Source of the DNA: Branchiostoma floridae
Taxonomy: Eukaryota > Chordata > Leptocardii > Amphioxiformes > Branchiostomatidae
Assembly (NCBI RefSeq): GCF_000003815.2
Contig: NC_049989.1
Span: 12,354,434-12,401,275, forward strand
Direction of reading: 5' to 3'
Length of the DNA stretch: 46,842 nt
Shown here: positions 9,675-20,810 of the stretch, piece by piece
How the letters are laid out: the number at the start of each line of letters is the position of its first letter
Position numbering within the stretch: position 1 is the first letter of the stretch
Made by a program: the position numbers and the translations under genes
The notes under the pieces: model-generated
What the model saw: only the letters and a program-made list of their open reading frames with translations
Databases searched by the model: none
What the model was told of the DNA's origin: nothing

Positions 9675-12600
9675 TGAATGGCTTTATTGAGAGACAAACT
9701 CAGAGTCTAACACTAGCAGCCCAGGGGCTGAATTGTTGTTAGACTTTACATACACAATGTTAAACTTGGCATACATATACAAATCAGCCAACGATCTGGT
9801 ATACAAAATAATCTGGCATACAATAGGATAAAATATCATAATCGAATTGGTAAAAGGCAAGCTAGATAAAAACTGCTCTAATTCGAGAGGACTGGTTTGA
9901 GAAAGACGTTCACACAATTAACCATTAATTATAAAGTGGTAACAGTAGGCTTTGGTACAGTCATGAATCGTTCAACAATCGGGTCATGTGGGGAATAGCA
10001 CTGTTTCTGTAGCGCTCAGTTCTGCAACGTTGCAAGTTCAGTTTCGTAGATGAACGAGTTGACCGACTGCTGATGTTCCCTCGCATGTCAGGCAGGAAGT
10101 GACGGTACAGTTCTGATGAAAGCAGAGACTTGGCAAAGTTCAGTGTCAGGCTGGAACGACGTTCGTGGAGGGAGGGCAGCCGCAGGAGGGTGCACGCCTC
10201 AGAGTACGCGATGTCAGACCCCAGGATGATGCGGACAGCGCGTCTCTGTATCTTCTCGATCCTCTGGGTCTGTGTGTTTGTCAGCCCAGGATGCCAGACT
10301 GGCGCAGCGTATTCAGTGACAGGACGGATATAACACACGTACACTGTCACGAGATCTTCTGTTGGAACATGGAAGTGTTTCAGTTTCCGTAGCAGGTACA
10401 AACGCTGGCTCGCTCTGCTGCATATATGATCAACATGAGCGTTCCACTTTAGATCTGCCTGTAGGAAAACCCCCAATATCCTCATAACTTTGACTTGCTG
10501 CAGTTCGATGTCGTTAAGATAGAGGGGATAGGGAACAGGTGCAGCTTTGCTGAAATGGATGTGCATCACCTGGCATTTCTTTGGATGCAGGACCATATGC
10601 TGATTGTGGGACCATTTGTCGAGGTCTGTCAGGTCATTCTGTAACTTTGGAATGGCAGTGGAGGGGCTTCGAATGCCCAACAGATTTAAGTCATCGACAA
10701 ATTTCCACCTCTTTGACGAAGCATGGCTAGCCGCACTATTGATATATGCAATAAAGATAAGCGGTCCAATGGTTCCCTGAGGAAGGCCACAGGTGACCGT
10801 AGCGCTGGCAGAGAGAACCCCGTGATACCGCACGACCTGTGATCTGTTTGTAAGGAATTCAGAGATCCATCTCACAAGCGACGGACGGAGGCCTAGCTCA
10901 ATCAGACGGCATATGGCTGTATTATGACTGACCCGGTCAAATGCCTTGCTGAAGTCCGTAGACACAAGGGAGCATAACGTCTTTGGCTCGTCGGTGGCCT
11001 TGAAAAGTTCATCTGTTAAGTTCAGGAGGCAATGGGTTGTAGACCTTCCTCTAGGACACCCGAATTGTTGGGGGTCGACTTGATTAGAGATATCAGAGAC
11101 GGCCCATTCGGCGACGAAACTTTCAGCAACCTTGCCAAGAATGGAGGTCAATGAAATCGGGCGAAGTTCGTTGACCGATGGAGGCTTGGATTTGGGTATG
11201 GGAACCACGATGGCTCGCTTCCACTCGTCAGGGATTGAGCCTTGCGCGAGAGACGCATTGAGCACATCAGCGAGAGGTGCGCTCAATTCATATGCAAATT
11301 CCTTTGCAAGTTTGGCTGGAATTTCATCTGGCCCGGCCGCCTTCTTAGTTTTAACTTTCTGCAGTTTTTGGTAGATTTCCCACGGTTTGATTGATGGTGC
11401 CTCTTGTGCTGGTAAGTATGCTGGCAGTAGTGACGTGTCTAGCGGTGGTAGAGACTGGATTACTGCAGCTAGAGTTTTGTTAATTTCATCGGCTGTAGCA
11501 CGGTGGTCGCTGGGACTCAAGCCTTCGATATTGATAATGGGATCATTACGGCCCATATTAGCCATGGCTTTGATCTCTTTATGCCACTGTGCAGCATGCT
11601 CTTTCTTAAGAGCTTTAATTTTGTTGTTGTAGTAGGACTTCTTAGAGTCGTTGATTTTCCGTTGCACTTTGTTGCGGAGGAGCTTCCAGGTGGCAAAGTC
11701 TTCTCTAGCAAAAGCCTGTTGGCGTGAGCGTATCAGTGACTTGATGGCTGGAGACATCCATGGTCTGTCTTGATGGTGCAGACGGATGGACTTGAGTGGG
11801 AAGAACTCATTGATCTTTGACTGCAGTGTCTCGTGCAAGGCAAGGCATTTCTCACCTGCCATGTGAGCTGTGAACACCTCCATCCACTGGTGGGACGTTA
11901 TCCACTGTCCGAACAAACGTAGGGACGAGTCCCGGATTGGCCTACACACTCGCTTGGTGACAGTGTTGGAATTGGTTCTCAGTCTCGGTTGCAGAAGTAT
12001 AACGTTGTGATCACTGGTGGCTAGGGGGTCTAACACAGAAGGGGCTGAGTAAAACGGCTTTAAATTAGTTATTATGAGGTCGAGCGTTGCCTGGCCCCTT
12101 GTCGGCTTGTTGATTATCTGTTGTAAGCTGTGGTTTTTACAAAGCCCGCTGGTATCAACGCGGTTAAAGTCTCCACCGACTAGGACACCTATTTGTGGAT
12201 GCTTGGTTGTTAAGGAGTCGATAGTTTCGACCAAGTGATCTAGGAGTAGCTCTACATGAGGAGAATTGGGCGGACAGTACACTGCACAGATTGCTAGACA
12301 TGAAATGGAACGTGGCAGGCGGTGAGGTCTTAGTTTAACCCACGTACATTCTAGGTCGTCAGGGACACGTACATCAAGAGGGCAAGAAGGGATGTCGTTC
12401 CTGACGTATACAGCAACACCTCCTCCTGAACGATGCAAACGTGGCCTAGAAAAAGTGGTGAAACCTTCGACTTCTGTCATCTCAGCTGGTAATGACGGGC
12501 TGAACCACGTCTCCGTAACTATAGCAATATCAGTACTTGAGTCGGAGAGGCGCAGTTCAAACTCGTCCATCTTGTTGCATAGAGATCTGGCATTGCAGAG

Positions 12601-13090
12601 GAGTAGGGACGGTAACGGTTGCTGTTTGTTAACTACTTTGGGATCATTGGCAGTGAGCGCTGGAATGATCAGGTCGGACGTAGGAATCTGCGTCAGCTGT
12701 CTTCTTTTACCGGTAAACAAGTTGTTTTTCCCCGGCACAGGGTGGTATTCGCAACCTAATTTACATGTGACTGAACAGTTTGGTCGACATAATAAGGGTC
12801 TATTTCCAACAACCGATGGAATATTGCGTCCAAAATGTTTACCGGATTTCTTTCCTCTGGGTCTGCTCCTTAGCCTCCAAACTCCTAGCTGGAGAAAGTG
12901 TTCCTTGAGCTCAGGATCAGCTGTTGGAGCTGCTCTCTTGAGTCCACGCAGGAATTCCACGGAGTAGGTAATCACCGAGCGCCGCCAGGTAGCCATTGCC
13001 TTCGCTGGATCACACACACCAGAAACACGTCCAACAGCAACTGTTCAAGCAGTTGTAGCAGGAACAATCCTTATTGAAATCGTAGAAAGG
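9675..13090 (-). mobile_element. CR1-type non-LTR retrotransposon, near full length
   Basis: One long ORF (9961-12996) plus a 3' untranslated tail ending in ...CTCTCAATAAAGCCATTCAC near 9676 on the - strand. The 5' end is not marked by a clear target-site duplication, so about 13090 is an estimate. The short non-poly(A) 3' end is usual for CR1-group elements. Confidence 0.75.
9961..12996 (-). CDS. CR1-type LINE ORF2: endonuclease and reverse transcriptase
   Basis: A single uninterrupted frame of 1011 codons from the first ATG at 12996, which has a good Kozak context. The frame is also open for seven codons upstream, with no ATG there. Order: a basic Cys-containing N-terminus; an apurinic-type endonuclease (CNARSL about residue 132, TETWF, GGDFN about 275, SDHN about 328); then a reverse transcriptase (GPDEIP, ELRPISL, DFSKAFD, CGLPQG about 735, FVDD about 764). 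The C-terminus has IEKIQRRAVRII, as in CR1/L2-group proteins. It would nick target DNA and prime reverse transcription of its own RNA. FVDD replaces the more common YADD, which is normal in this group. No stop or frameshift is seen, so the element may be young or active. Confidence 0.9.
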   Translation of the reverse strand: MATWRRSVITYSVEFLRGLKRAAPTADPELKEHFLQLGVWRLRSRPRGKKSGKHFGRNIPSVVGNRPLLCRPNCSVTCKLGCEYHPVPGKNNLFTGKRRQLTQIPTSDLIIPALTANDPKVVNKQQPLPSLLLCNARSLCNKMDEFELRLSDSSTDIAIVTETWFSPSLPAEMTEVEGFTTFSRPRLHRSGGGVAVYVRNDIPSCPLDVRVPDDLECTWVKLRPHRLPRSISCLAICAVYCPPNSPHVELLLDHLVETIDSLTTKHPQIGVLVGGDFNRVDTSGLCKNHSLQQIINKPTRGQATLDLIITNLKPFYSAPSVLDPLATSDHNVILLQPRLRTNSNTVTKRVCRPIRDSSLRLFGQWITSHQWMEVFTAHMAGEKCLALHETLQSKINEFFPLKSIRLHHQDRPWMSPAIKSLIRSRQQAFAREDFATWKLLRNKVQRKINDSKKSYYNNKIKALKKEHAAQWHKEIKAMANMGRNDPIINIEGLSPSDHRATADEINKTLAAVIQSLPPLDTSLLPAYLPAQEAPSIKPWEIYQKLQKVKTKKAAGPDEIPAKLAKEFAYELSAPLADVLNASLAQGSIPDEWKRAIVVPIPKSKPPSVNELRPISLTSILGKVAESFVAEWAVSDISNQVDPQQFGCPRGRSTTHCLLNLTDELFKATDEPKTLCSLVSTDFSKAFDRVSHNTAICRLIELGLRPSLVRWISEFLTNRSQVVRYHGVLSASATVTCGLPQGTIGPLIFIAYINSAASHASSKRWKFVDDLNLLGIRSPSTAIPKLQNDLTDLDKWSHNQHMVLHPKKCQVMHIHFSKAAPVPYPLYLNDIELQQVKVMRILGVFLQADLKWNAHVDHICSRASQRLYLLRKLKHFHVPTEDLVTVYVCYIRPVTEYAAPVWHPGLTNTQTQRIEKIQRRAVRIILGSDIAYSEACTLLRLPSLHERRSSLTLNFAKSLLSSELYRHFLPDMRGNISSRSTRSSTKLNLQRCRTERYRNSAIPHMTRLLNDS

Positions 13091-13223
13091 ACGTCTACAA
13101 ACCGCCTCAGTACACTAAAACTAGACATGATGATTAAAATACTTTTAAAATCTGATAAAAACTTTGCTACTGACAGAGCGATGCAAACCCGCGGCTGCCC
13201 TTAGAAGCGCCACCTAACAATGA

Positions 13224-13545
13224 ATCCCTACAGAGCGAACAGTATACAATAAAAGTAGGGCCCCTTTTCATGCTAAGAGGGCCCCTTTTCATGACAATGC
13301 CTGAGTCAACTCCAACTGTTGTCCCTTAGAACTCCCGGTAATTGGATTCAACACGGCGATAAAAGTTATGTTTATCCTCAGCTGGAGATGGCAACTACAC
13401 CGTGCTTTGAAAACAAGAGCTCTCTGACGCCAGAAGGCGGCACGAGGAGACATCAGCAAAAATGCTCGCAAGCAACTAGAGCTTAGCATGAAAAGGGGCC
13501 CTACTTTTATTGTATACTGTTCGCTCTGTAGGGATTTTGAAAATT
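13224..13545. mobile_element. TIR element with about 52-bp near-perfect inverted repeats
   Basis: CCCTACAGAGCGAACAGTAT at 13227 is repeated in reverse complement up to 13541. The pairing continues through GTAGGGCCCCTTTTCATGCT. The core of about 210 bp has no ORF. No clear target-site duplication is visible. Confidence 0.8.
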
Positions 13546-13689
13546 CATTTCGTTCCAATTCAAAATCCCATTTTCTAGGATAACTCCCTCTGTGTCTAAA
13601 CATCCAAACACAGTGCAAAATAGTAGGAACCAAATTGTAATATAGGGTTAGTGACCTACGTACCCTGATGTTTATACATTCAGCTAGTG

Positions 13690-13932
13690 TCATAATACCG
13701 CTGTCTCATTGCGCGAAAATCGATCGGACGACCATTCTGCGGCGATCGCCCGAGCCTCGCTTATAATAATAACTTTATTGCACAACAATTGTACAAGGTA
13801 CAAAGTATGGCTTATATGTGACAGGGACGGTTTTCGGGTGAAAAATACGCGCAACCCACTGTCGATCTTAAATATGGCCGATCTTCCATCGATACGCCTG
13901 AATATCTTGGATAATGTGACAGGGGTATTATA
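13690..13932. mobile_element. Short TIR element hit by a LINE micro-insertion
   Basis: ATAATACCGCTGTCTCATT at 13692 pairs imperfectly with AATGTGACAGGGGTATTAT at 13913-13931. Part of it is related to 14400-14560. A 44-bp LINE end has landed inside it (next entry). Confidence 0.45.
13759..13816 (-). mobile_element. 44-bp truncated LINE insertion with 7-bp duplication
   Basis: GCTTATA occurs at 13759-13765 and again at 13810-13816. Between them lies the - strand end of a LINE (reads ...ACAATTGTTGTGCAATAAAG), matching the 3' end family at 15800 and 38980. The related copy at 14427 lacks the insert and reads CTCGCATAATGTGACAGGG, in effect an empty site. Confidence 0.65.
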
Positions 13933-14399
13933 CTGCGCGAAAATCGATCGTTCGACGAGTCTGCGAGCTCTAAATGACATTTGGGTGATCGTTGCTCGTT
14001 GTGCACCGAAACTTGTTCTTAACTTCAGCGACTAGTCGCCGGTAATCTTTGAGGTCGCAAAGCTTTCAGGTGTCGGGCGATTTGTTGATCCTTGGTAGCA
14101 AATCGGATAACGTATTCCCATTGGTCGGACGAGTTTCGCCGGACTTCGCCATTTGTTTGCAAATGTAGACTTTTTTTACCTAGCTAGTAATTCTGACACT
14201 GTAGTATGCGTGCTAGGTTTATTACACAATTCCTTTCCTGTGATCATTTCTATTAATATTCTTCCCAAACGGTCCATTAAATTTTGAAAAATAATTCCAC
14301 AACTAAGACATCAAAATTGGTCAAATTTGTGCCTTTTTGTGAGTCTTACTTTGTCCGCGTACAAGAGGTGACGCCATGTCATGGGAGGCTCATTGTCAT

Positions 14400-14560
14400 A
14401 AATGTATTCTTAGGCGATGGCCCGAGTCTCGCATAATGTGACAGGGACGGTTTAAATCCCAAAAAAGACGCGGGACCTTCTGTCGATCTTAAAATCCCAG
14501 CGATCGTGAAGTACGCCCGAATATCGTCAACATTGTGACAGCGGAATACAGCTTTCTCGG
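14400..14560. repeat. Diverged copy of the 13720-13935 repeat
   Basis: Shares GTGACAGGGACGGTTT and CTGTCGATCTTAAA in the same order as 13816-13935. Confidence 0.5.
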
Positions 14561-15040
14561 TTCCTATAAATAAATAGATGAACAGCCGAGCCCACGACGC
14601 GAAGGTGGTCGTTAATGAGGTGACCCAGTTGCAACAGTGCCTTATAACATTAGACAGAAGGAAAGTGACTTTAATGACTTTTATCATGTAGCCAATACCT
14701 TTGAATGATCTTCTAAAAATCTCCAATATCTTTCTATGATTCTAAATCATAGCTCAATAATGCCGATAACCAATGATTTTTGGCCTATCATTGATTGCCA
14801 AATAATCTCAGTCCTGTTTAAAATGGAGTCTTATGAAATTATAACGAATGCATTGATTTTAATGGATTTACCGCTAGTCCTTAATGTTGTCTGGTCCGTT
14901 TAAAAAAGACAGTAATTACACTGGTAATCATCTTATAGTGTGACCTGCAACACACTCATTTCCAAATCCTCTCTTACATAGTTGTATTCACTCACGTTGG
15001 CACAAAACACATTCACTAGAAGTTCCGAACCAAGTTCTGA
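14561..15040. other. Intergenic, no feature assigned
   Basis: AT-rich, with no supportable signal. Confidence 0.4.
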
Positions 15041-15420
15041 TAATGAATAATGAATGAAGACCTTTATTGTACATTTTTGCCCAACCGAGCTAAATATAGG
15101 TCACAACAAGTCAAAACATATAACACATATAAACGTATCACAAATTTTGTCTAACACAGAAGTTCGGCTTCCTCTCGCTTCTTGGTAATGGTAAAAATGT
15201 CCGGACTGTATGGGTTTAGCTATGGTTGGTTTGTCAAAACGCATGGGGAATATAAACTTATCAGTGCTACTCGTGTGTCTAGAATTAGGGAATCTACTTT
15301 TTATGTAATTAGATAGAATATTTCTATCATCGGCATACATATTAAAATCAACAGTGAAGTGCACTTCATCTTCTACCATGCATGTTTGAAGTATAAAATT
15401 GGCAGACTCTTTTATGATAC
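15040..15420 (-). pseudogene. LINE 3' fragment with C-terminal peptide
   Basis: On the - strand, VEDEVHF...ADDRNILSNYIKSRFPN resembles the Cys/His C-terminal region of the LINE copy at 19712, then comes a 3' end reading ACAATAAAGGTCTTCATTCA. The copy is 5'-truncated. Confidence 0.55.
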
Positions 15421-15794
15421 ATAAAATACTACAGCTATTTAATAGGTTGTGTTTGAAGAACCTTATTGTAAGAGTAATGTACCAACCTGATGATACTAGA
15501 TTTTACAGAATGTTTATTTTATCTTTTTGATTATCACGATTGATAGTTGTGTCGTGATTCTGTGGTGAGTTAAAGTGGGTCATTATGCAGATATACGTTC
15601 ATCACGAGGCAAAATTAGCTACCTTTCAAGTACCATGTTTGAAGAGCGTTAATAGAGCTTTATTATTAGATCAAAGGTTAGGAGTGGGCCCAACCTGAAG
15701 AGGATTCATATCACGACCGAAGTCAGGAGCTTGTGGTACGTCTCTTCATGTTTCCTATCGTAGAGTAGAGGTCATAACCACCAAGTAGCATACT

Positions 15795-16050
15795 CAATGA
15801 ATGAATGAATTTTATTGCTCAACAATCGCACAGGGTACAATGTATGGCAATCAATAACAACTAATAGCTATACAGACAATAGTACTAAGACTTAGTAAGA
15901 GGCTACATACAAAGCAACAACAAAACATTATCGAGTAAAAGTACAGTTATGTATGATTAATCTGGTCTCGCATTTGGAATACATTATAAAGAAACTGGCC
16001 TACGTAGACGGATATATGAGTTGAACATGAGAGCAATACATGGAAGATAT
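15795..16050 (-). repeat. LINE 3' end, (ATTC)n tail on - strand
   Basis: AATGAATGAATGAATTTTAT at the left is the reverse of an (ATTC)n tail. The next 200 bases match the + strand copy at 38820-39040. Confidence 0.7.
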
Positions 16051-16139
16051 CGCTTTCTGTGGATAGCTTTAGATAGCGGTAACAGTTAGATGTGCAAATT
16101 GTAGGTGTGGTAGGTAGTTTAGTATTATAATGATTAAAC

Positions 16140-16620
16140 CATTAGATAGAACCTTATTGCACGACAAGTGTACATGATACAATGTATGGCAACAACTATT
16201 ACACAAAGTACAAAACAGAGGTATCGGATAAAGCTTTTAATAGCGACATAGTTAACATAACAATAAGGGCTAACATAATTATTTGGTAAAGTCAGTGAGT
16301 ATTACAATAAAGTAGGCCAATCATTAGTTACGGCATTCTTTCTAATAGCAGAGCAGCCCTTGATATATTGGCCTATTTTTGCATTATGAAAGTTTTTACG
16401 TCTAAAGATGTATACAAATCTGTTTGTGGCATCGAGTTTCTTGAAATCTGTTGTACTTGATTCGAGAAATATGAATAATTCATTACATAACCAGTCATTC
16501 CCGCGTGCCTGTGAAGCTGGTGTGTTACACCGAATGGCGTTTACATCAGCGATATAGATACGGATACGTCCGACGTATACGTAATGCAGGTATTTACCTC
16601 TATTGATACTGATAGACATG
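16140..16620 (-). pseudogene. Second LINE 3' fragment of the same group
   Basis: Starts with a diverged version of the same 3' end (TTATTGCACGACAAGTGTAC) and runs into a 105-codon open frame on the - strand (16302-16619). That frame has no motif I recognise beyond its position as a LINE C-terminus. Confidence 0.5.
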
Positions 16621-16806
16621 ATGGTGTCCGTATATCTATATGATTTCCAGGGGTGTGTATGAACCCGTGTGGCAAATTCTACTTTTCAGAAACGTCGTCG
16701 GTAGGTTTGCGTACTTTAGTGCAACAGGATTGTCGTTTTTTTACTTTTCTCTCGATCTCAGATAGTTTGCTAAATAGGATTCGATTTTTGTGCATTTCGC
16801 GGCATC

Positions 16807-17004
16807 ATGTCAAGCAAGCTTCTGAATGAAAAGTCTAAAGATCATTTCAATGGCTTTGTAAAGGCCTTACGTTCCCACATGTACAGCATAGATAAGACCA
16901 TGTTTAGTAGTTACTCTGGACGTTCCGAATCTCCACATATGAAAGGAGATTTAGAGGAGGGCGCCGACCTAATCACGAAGAAATGGTGTTCTCGTAAACG
17001 TTAA
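16807..17004 (+). CDS. Small hypothetical ORF at the head of a tandem array
   Basis: 65 codons, starting ATGTCAAGCAAGCTTCTG and ending in SRKR. Hydrophilic, no signal peptide, no family recognised. Its stop codon lies at the start of the 227-bp tandem units, so the repeated DNA would be its 3' region. It may be a chance frame or the last exon of an unseen gene. Confidence 0.25.
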   Translation: MSSKLLNEKSKDHFNGFVKALRSHMYSIDKTMFSSYSGRSESPHMKGDLEEGADLITKKWCSRKR

Positions 17005-17684
17005 TTGCCACCTTGGGATTTTACTTTTCGTTGCTGATTACTAGTGGAAAAGTTGACATAGCAGATCTTTGAGCTTAAGTTGTACACGTATGATCATGAT
17101 GTATTTGCATATGTCTATTTCCGTGATTGCATGAAGTTCTTATACATTTCAGTACTTGAAAGAGCTTGACACAAATCTCTGAAGCTCTTTCGTATGTGGA
17201 TAGCGGAGACCATTAAAGACAGCATGACCTTTGGCTTTTGCTTTCCGTTGCAAATTACAAATGCTAAAAGGTGACATAGCAAATCTTTGAGCTTAAGTTG
17301 TACACGTATGATGTATTTTTATTCATGTATGTTTTTGTAGTTGTATAAAATTCTACTCTATGTGGAATACATTTCAGTACAAAAATAGCTTGACAACAAT
17401 CTCTGAAGCTCTTTCGTATGTAGATGGCAGACACCACTAAAGACAGGATAAACGTTATTTGCCACCTTTGTAGTTTGCTTTCCGTTGAAAATTACAAGTG
17501 CAAAAAAGTGACATAGCAAATCTTTGAGCTAAAGTTGTACACGTTTGATGAATTTTCATGATGTATATTTCTGTGGTTGTTTGAAATTCTGAAATACATT
17601 TCAGTACAAAAATAGCTTGGAAAAAATCTCTGAAGCTCTTTCGTATATGTAGATGGCGGATACTAGTAAAAACAGGATTGATGG
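17002..17684 (+). repeat. Three tandem repeats of about 227 bp
   Basis: Units begin near 17002, 17229 and 17447. Each holds CATAGCARATCTTTGAGCT, then ACATTTCAGTAC and TCTCTGAAGCTCTTTCGTAT. In unit 1, GAAAGAGCTT can pair with AAGCTCTTTC 13 bases later. The units are clearly diverged from each other. Confidence 0.85.
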
Positions 17685-17689
17685 AGTTG

Positions 17690-18805
17690 AACTACAGTTT
17701 ATTCCTTTCATTCTCTTAGAAGTAGGGCACTTTGAGTGCACTAACGTGACATTTTCAACCGCTCCTCTTAAGTGTAAGCCCATTAATTCAACACACCAAT
17801 GTTAAGGGCAAGAATATCAATGTCTTACTTGCTACACATGTTAAAGATAAGACGGCGCACTCTGCTTTTAAGTTAAGCTACAAAGAACAGCTCTAGTGAC
17901 CCTCGATGAGTAAGGTCACAGGCAGATGTTATTTGTTACTAGCTTCCGGTTGCTAAGGGTTTGCAATCTTGTCGCACGTACAGCTAGGGTCATTTTGATT
18001 TGATTAGATGGACAACATCCATCATGATCAATTTCCGGCCGTTTCTAAAAATAGAAGTTTTCAACCATACTGGACGTCGAACAATGCAGCTGGAAATGAT
18101 CAAGTGTATGCCGTAGACTGCAAACAAAAATTGGAAAAACGAATACTAATGTCATCGAATGTTGATAGTCAATTCTAAGCTATAAGGTCAAAGAAATACA
18201 TGAAAGAACAAAAATGAAGAATCTATTAGTAAGTATACTATACTCTGTGTATTAAGTCATTTGTTCAACCTTCCTGGCCACACAGATTTAGTAAAGAAGG
18301 AAGACAATTCTTTAGCCAAACTTTCTTTTTTTTATTTGCACGCTCGAATCAAATCTGGGGCTCCCAGTGGTTGTCATCCATGTAATTAAATCAACATGGC
18401 CTAATAATACTGCTCAGTGATTGGTTGCTATTTCAACGGCTTCTTCTTGATAACTGTTAGGAGACAGTTCATTCTATACCGGATGAACCTATTTGCGAAG
18501 GGTATACAGAGCTGACAGGCCGACGCTGGATGTTGTTATCGCAGGGAAACACGTACGTATGCCCAATTCCAGTTCGTTCCACGTTCGAAGTATCTTCAAC
18601 TGTATGAAATTCAAGCAGCTGTTCGTCATTTTCATTCAAGAATTTTTATGATGAGAAAACAGAGGAATTGAACTATTTTCCATGGTTGTCTTTATCAATA
18701 CGCAATGACACAAAAGGAATGAAACTTGTGGTAACTTGGTCCAGAGTCGAGCTTATGTCTGTGGGTGTCCATGTGAAATAGTTGTACGTTCACCACTACA
18801 TTACC
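17690..18805. other. Intergenic, no feature assigned
   Basis: AT-rich, with no supportable signal. Confidence 0.4.
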
Positions 18806-18809
18806 TTAA

Positions 18810-19117
18810 GGTGGGTTCACACATACGTATATATTCAAGTCCGTTTGAGGTGCGTATGAAGCTCTTAGTCTCTACCAGGCTCCATAGGTCGCGGGAAAAA
18901 TAGTACATAATGAACAAATATAGATACATAACATGCCAGATGAGTTAGCTGACCGAGAAGTATGGTTAGCGACCCAGCTAACTCGTCCGACATGTTACCT
19001 GTTTACATTTGTCCAATTTCTATTATTTTTCCAACGACCTGTGGAGCCTGGTGGGGGCAAATACCGCCATGCGCGCCTCATACGGACTTAAATATATACG
19101 CATGTGTGACCCCACAT
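18810..19117. mobile_element. TIR element, about 308 bp
   Basis: Left end GTGGGTTCACACATACGTAT and right end ATACGCATGTGTGACCCCAC are imperfect inverted repeats. The pairing continues through TATATTCAAGTCCGTTTGAG, about 45 bp in all. No ORF. Confidence 0.75.
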
Positions 19118-19690
19118 TTACCTATAATCAGCAAGGAGTAAATCTTAATTGAACGATGTACAGAATATGGTAGGTTCTATCTACTTGAACAATTATCTAC
19201 AGAACCTAGTAGACTTTAATCTATACTTCAACAATTATCTACAGAACTTGGTATTTACTTGCACAATTATGGACCTAGTAGTTTTCTTTTATCTTTGACT
19301 TAGACAATTTCCCTGAAGAATCTAGTACAAATTTGCTACTCATTGTGTCACCTTTACTATTCAAAGATGAAGCTAACAAAAGGATAAATCTTGATTTTAC
19401 CCCCAAAACATGCATGTACGTAGACACAAAACGCTTTAGGTTTTACTGAATTTCCTACAAGTTTATCTCTCTGAGATACAATATACAATTCCAAATATGA
19501 CCTTAATTTTGAATTGACATAATACCATCTTAGACTTCCCAGACGAACTGATGTGCTATTATGTCTTATCATACCTGTATTTTTCTTCTCCATTTTTAGT
19601 TTTTTATTTCCCAGTTGTAATAATGATATCTAATTTAGCTGATTGCTTGGCTGCATTTTTTCTGTGTTGTCCACCGTCTCTTGGTAATCA
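19118..19690. other. Intergenic, with short local direct repeats
   Basis: 19180-19320 repeats ACAATTATCTACAGAAC-like blocks about three times. Nothing else is assigned. Confidence 0.4.
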
Positions 19691-19699
19691 ATTATAAAA

Positions 19700-20150
19700 A
19701 TCGGCGATTCTTTGAGCGAAATAGGTCAGATATTACCCCTTTCAAGTACTATATGTAAATATTGTACAGGAAAAGCAGTGGAAGATGAAACGCACTTTAT
19801 TTGTCATTGTCCACACTACAGTACCGAAAGAGACAAACTATTTAAACTAGTCAACAAAAGTTTTCCCAGCTTTGCACATCGTACCGAACTACAAAAAACT
19901 ATTTTCCTGTTATCACCACCCAATGCATATGTCTCCCAAAATGTCGGGAATTTCATCATCCACTATATACAGAAAAGAAATCAAACCCAATAGTATTCAT
20001 TTTAGATTAGAAGTATCACTCGTTTATGACCCCTATTTCACTTAATGTCCACTTTGTTATTGTATCACTATCATCATTGTACTTTCATACAGTCATGTAT
20101 TTTTGCAATTAGCCTTCGGGCATGAGTTTGCAATAAAGATTATTATTCAG
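19700..20150 (+). pseudogene. LINE C-terminal fragment with zinc-finger-like motif
   Basis: The open frame holds CKYCTGKAVEDETHFICHCPHY (CxxC...H...C), the C-terminal Cys/His region common in CR1/L2-type LINE proteins. It ends with a stop near 19991 and a 3' tail reading TTTGCAATAAAGATTATTAT. No reverse-transcriptase domain remains. The tail matches the copy at 42715. Confidence 0.65.
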
Positions 20151-20306
20151 CGTTTTGTCTGGTCTCTGTAATATGCCGTTAGGGACTTTGTGTAGTGTTG
20201 TACATTACCTTAATCGTCTGTTGATATCTCAGTAAGACAATATTGATACGTTATGTTATCCTCTCTTGGCAGCCAGGGGCTGAATTGCGAGAAGCTTAGA
20301 AGAGGT

Positions 20307-20810
20307 CATCCTCACACTCAGGGTTGACATCGCGGCAAAGCCTAACGATATCACCCCTGACAAATCAGCCAGGGTATTTGGGTATTTGGGGCGCCCTGCT
20401 TATGAATATTAATGAGCTTGCCTGATTTGTCGCGGGCCAATCAGCGACCGGATTGCAAGTTTCGAACAAACAGCGTACGGCGCGGCGTGTACAAAGATCT
20501 GTATTTCTTTGCGTGATGGTAATGTTTTTTTATCGTATGCTAAGTCGGTACATATATACGGTGATGCCGTGGTTACCCTATACCCACAGAACCGACAAAT
20601 GTTAAATTTGGTACCTGATAAAGACGTCTGGACGCTGAAAGAACGTTACGCCGGTACTGTTATCTTGCTCTTGAATATTAATGAGTCGCCTTATATGGCG
20701 CCTTTCCGAGCTTCCGACAACAAGAAGCCAAATACCCAAATACCCTGGCTGATTTGTCAGGGGTGATATCGTTAGGCTTTGCCGCGATGTCAACCCTGAG
20801 TGTGAGGGTG
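20307..20810. mobile_element. 504-bp TIR element, 9-bp target duplication, Mutator-like
   Basis: The 83-bp inverted repeats (20307-20389 and 20728-20810) differ at the third base only, as far as I can see. They start CAYCCTCACACTCAGGGTTG. AGAAGAGGT flanks both sides (20298-20306 and 20811-20819). Long TIRs with a 9-bp duplication suit the Mutator superfamily. There is no transposase, so it is non-autonomous. Its ends are almost unmutated, which suggests recent movement. Confidence 0.85.

Noticed and set aside
12392-12967. 191-codon + strand open frame
   Set aside because: It lies wholly opposite the LINE endonuclease coding region and shows no domain of its own.
17002-17684. CRISPR-like array
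   Set aside because: The units are about 227 bp and diverged along their whole length, with no short identical repeats and spacers. The context is animal DNA.
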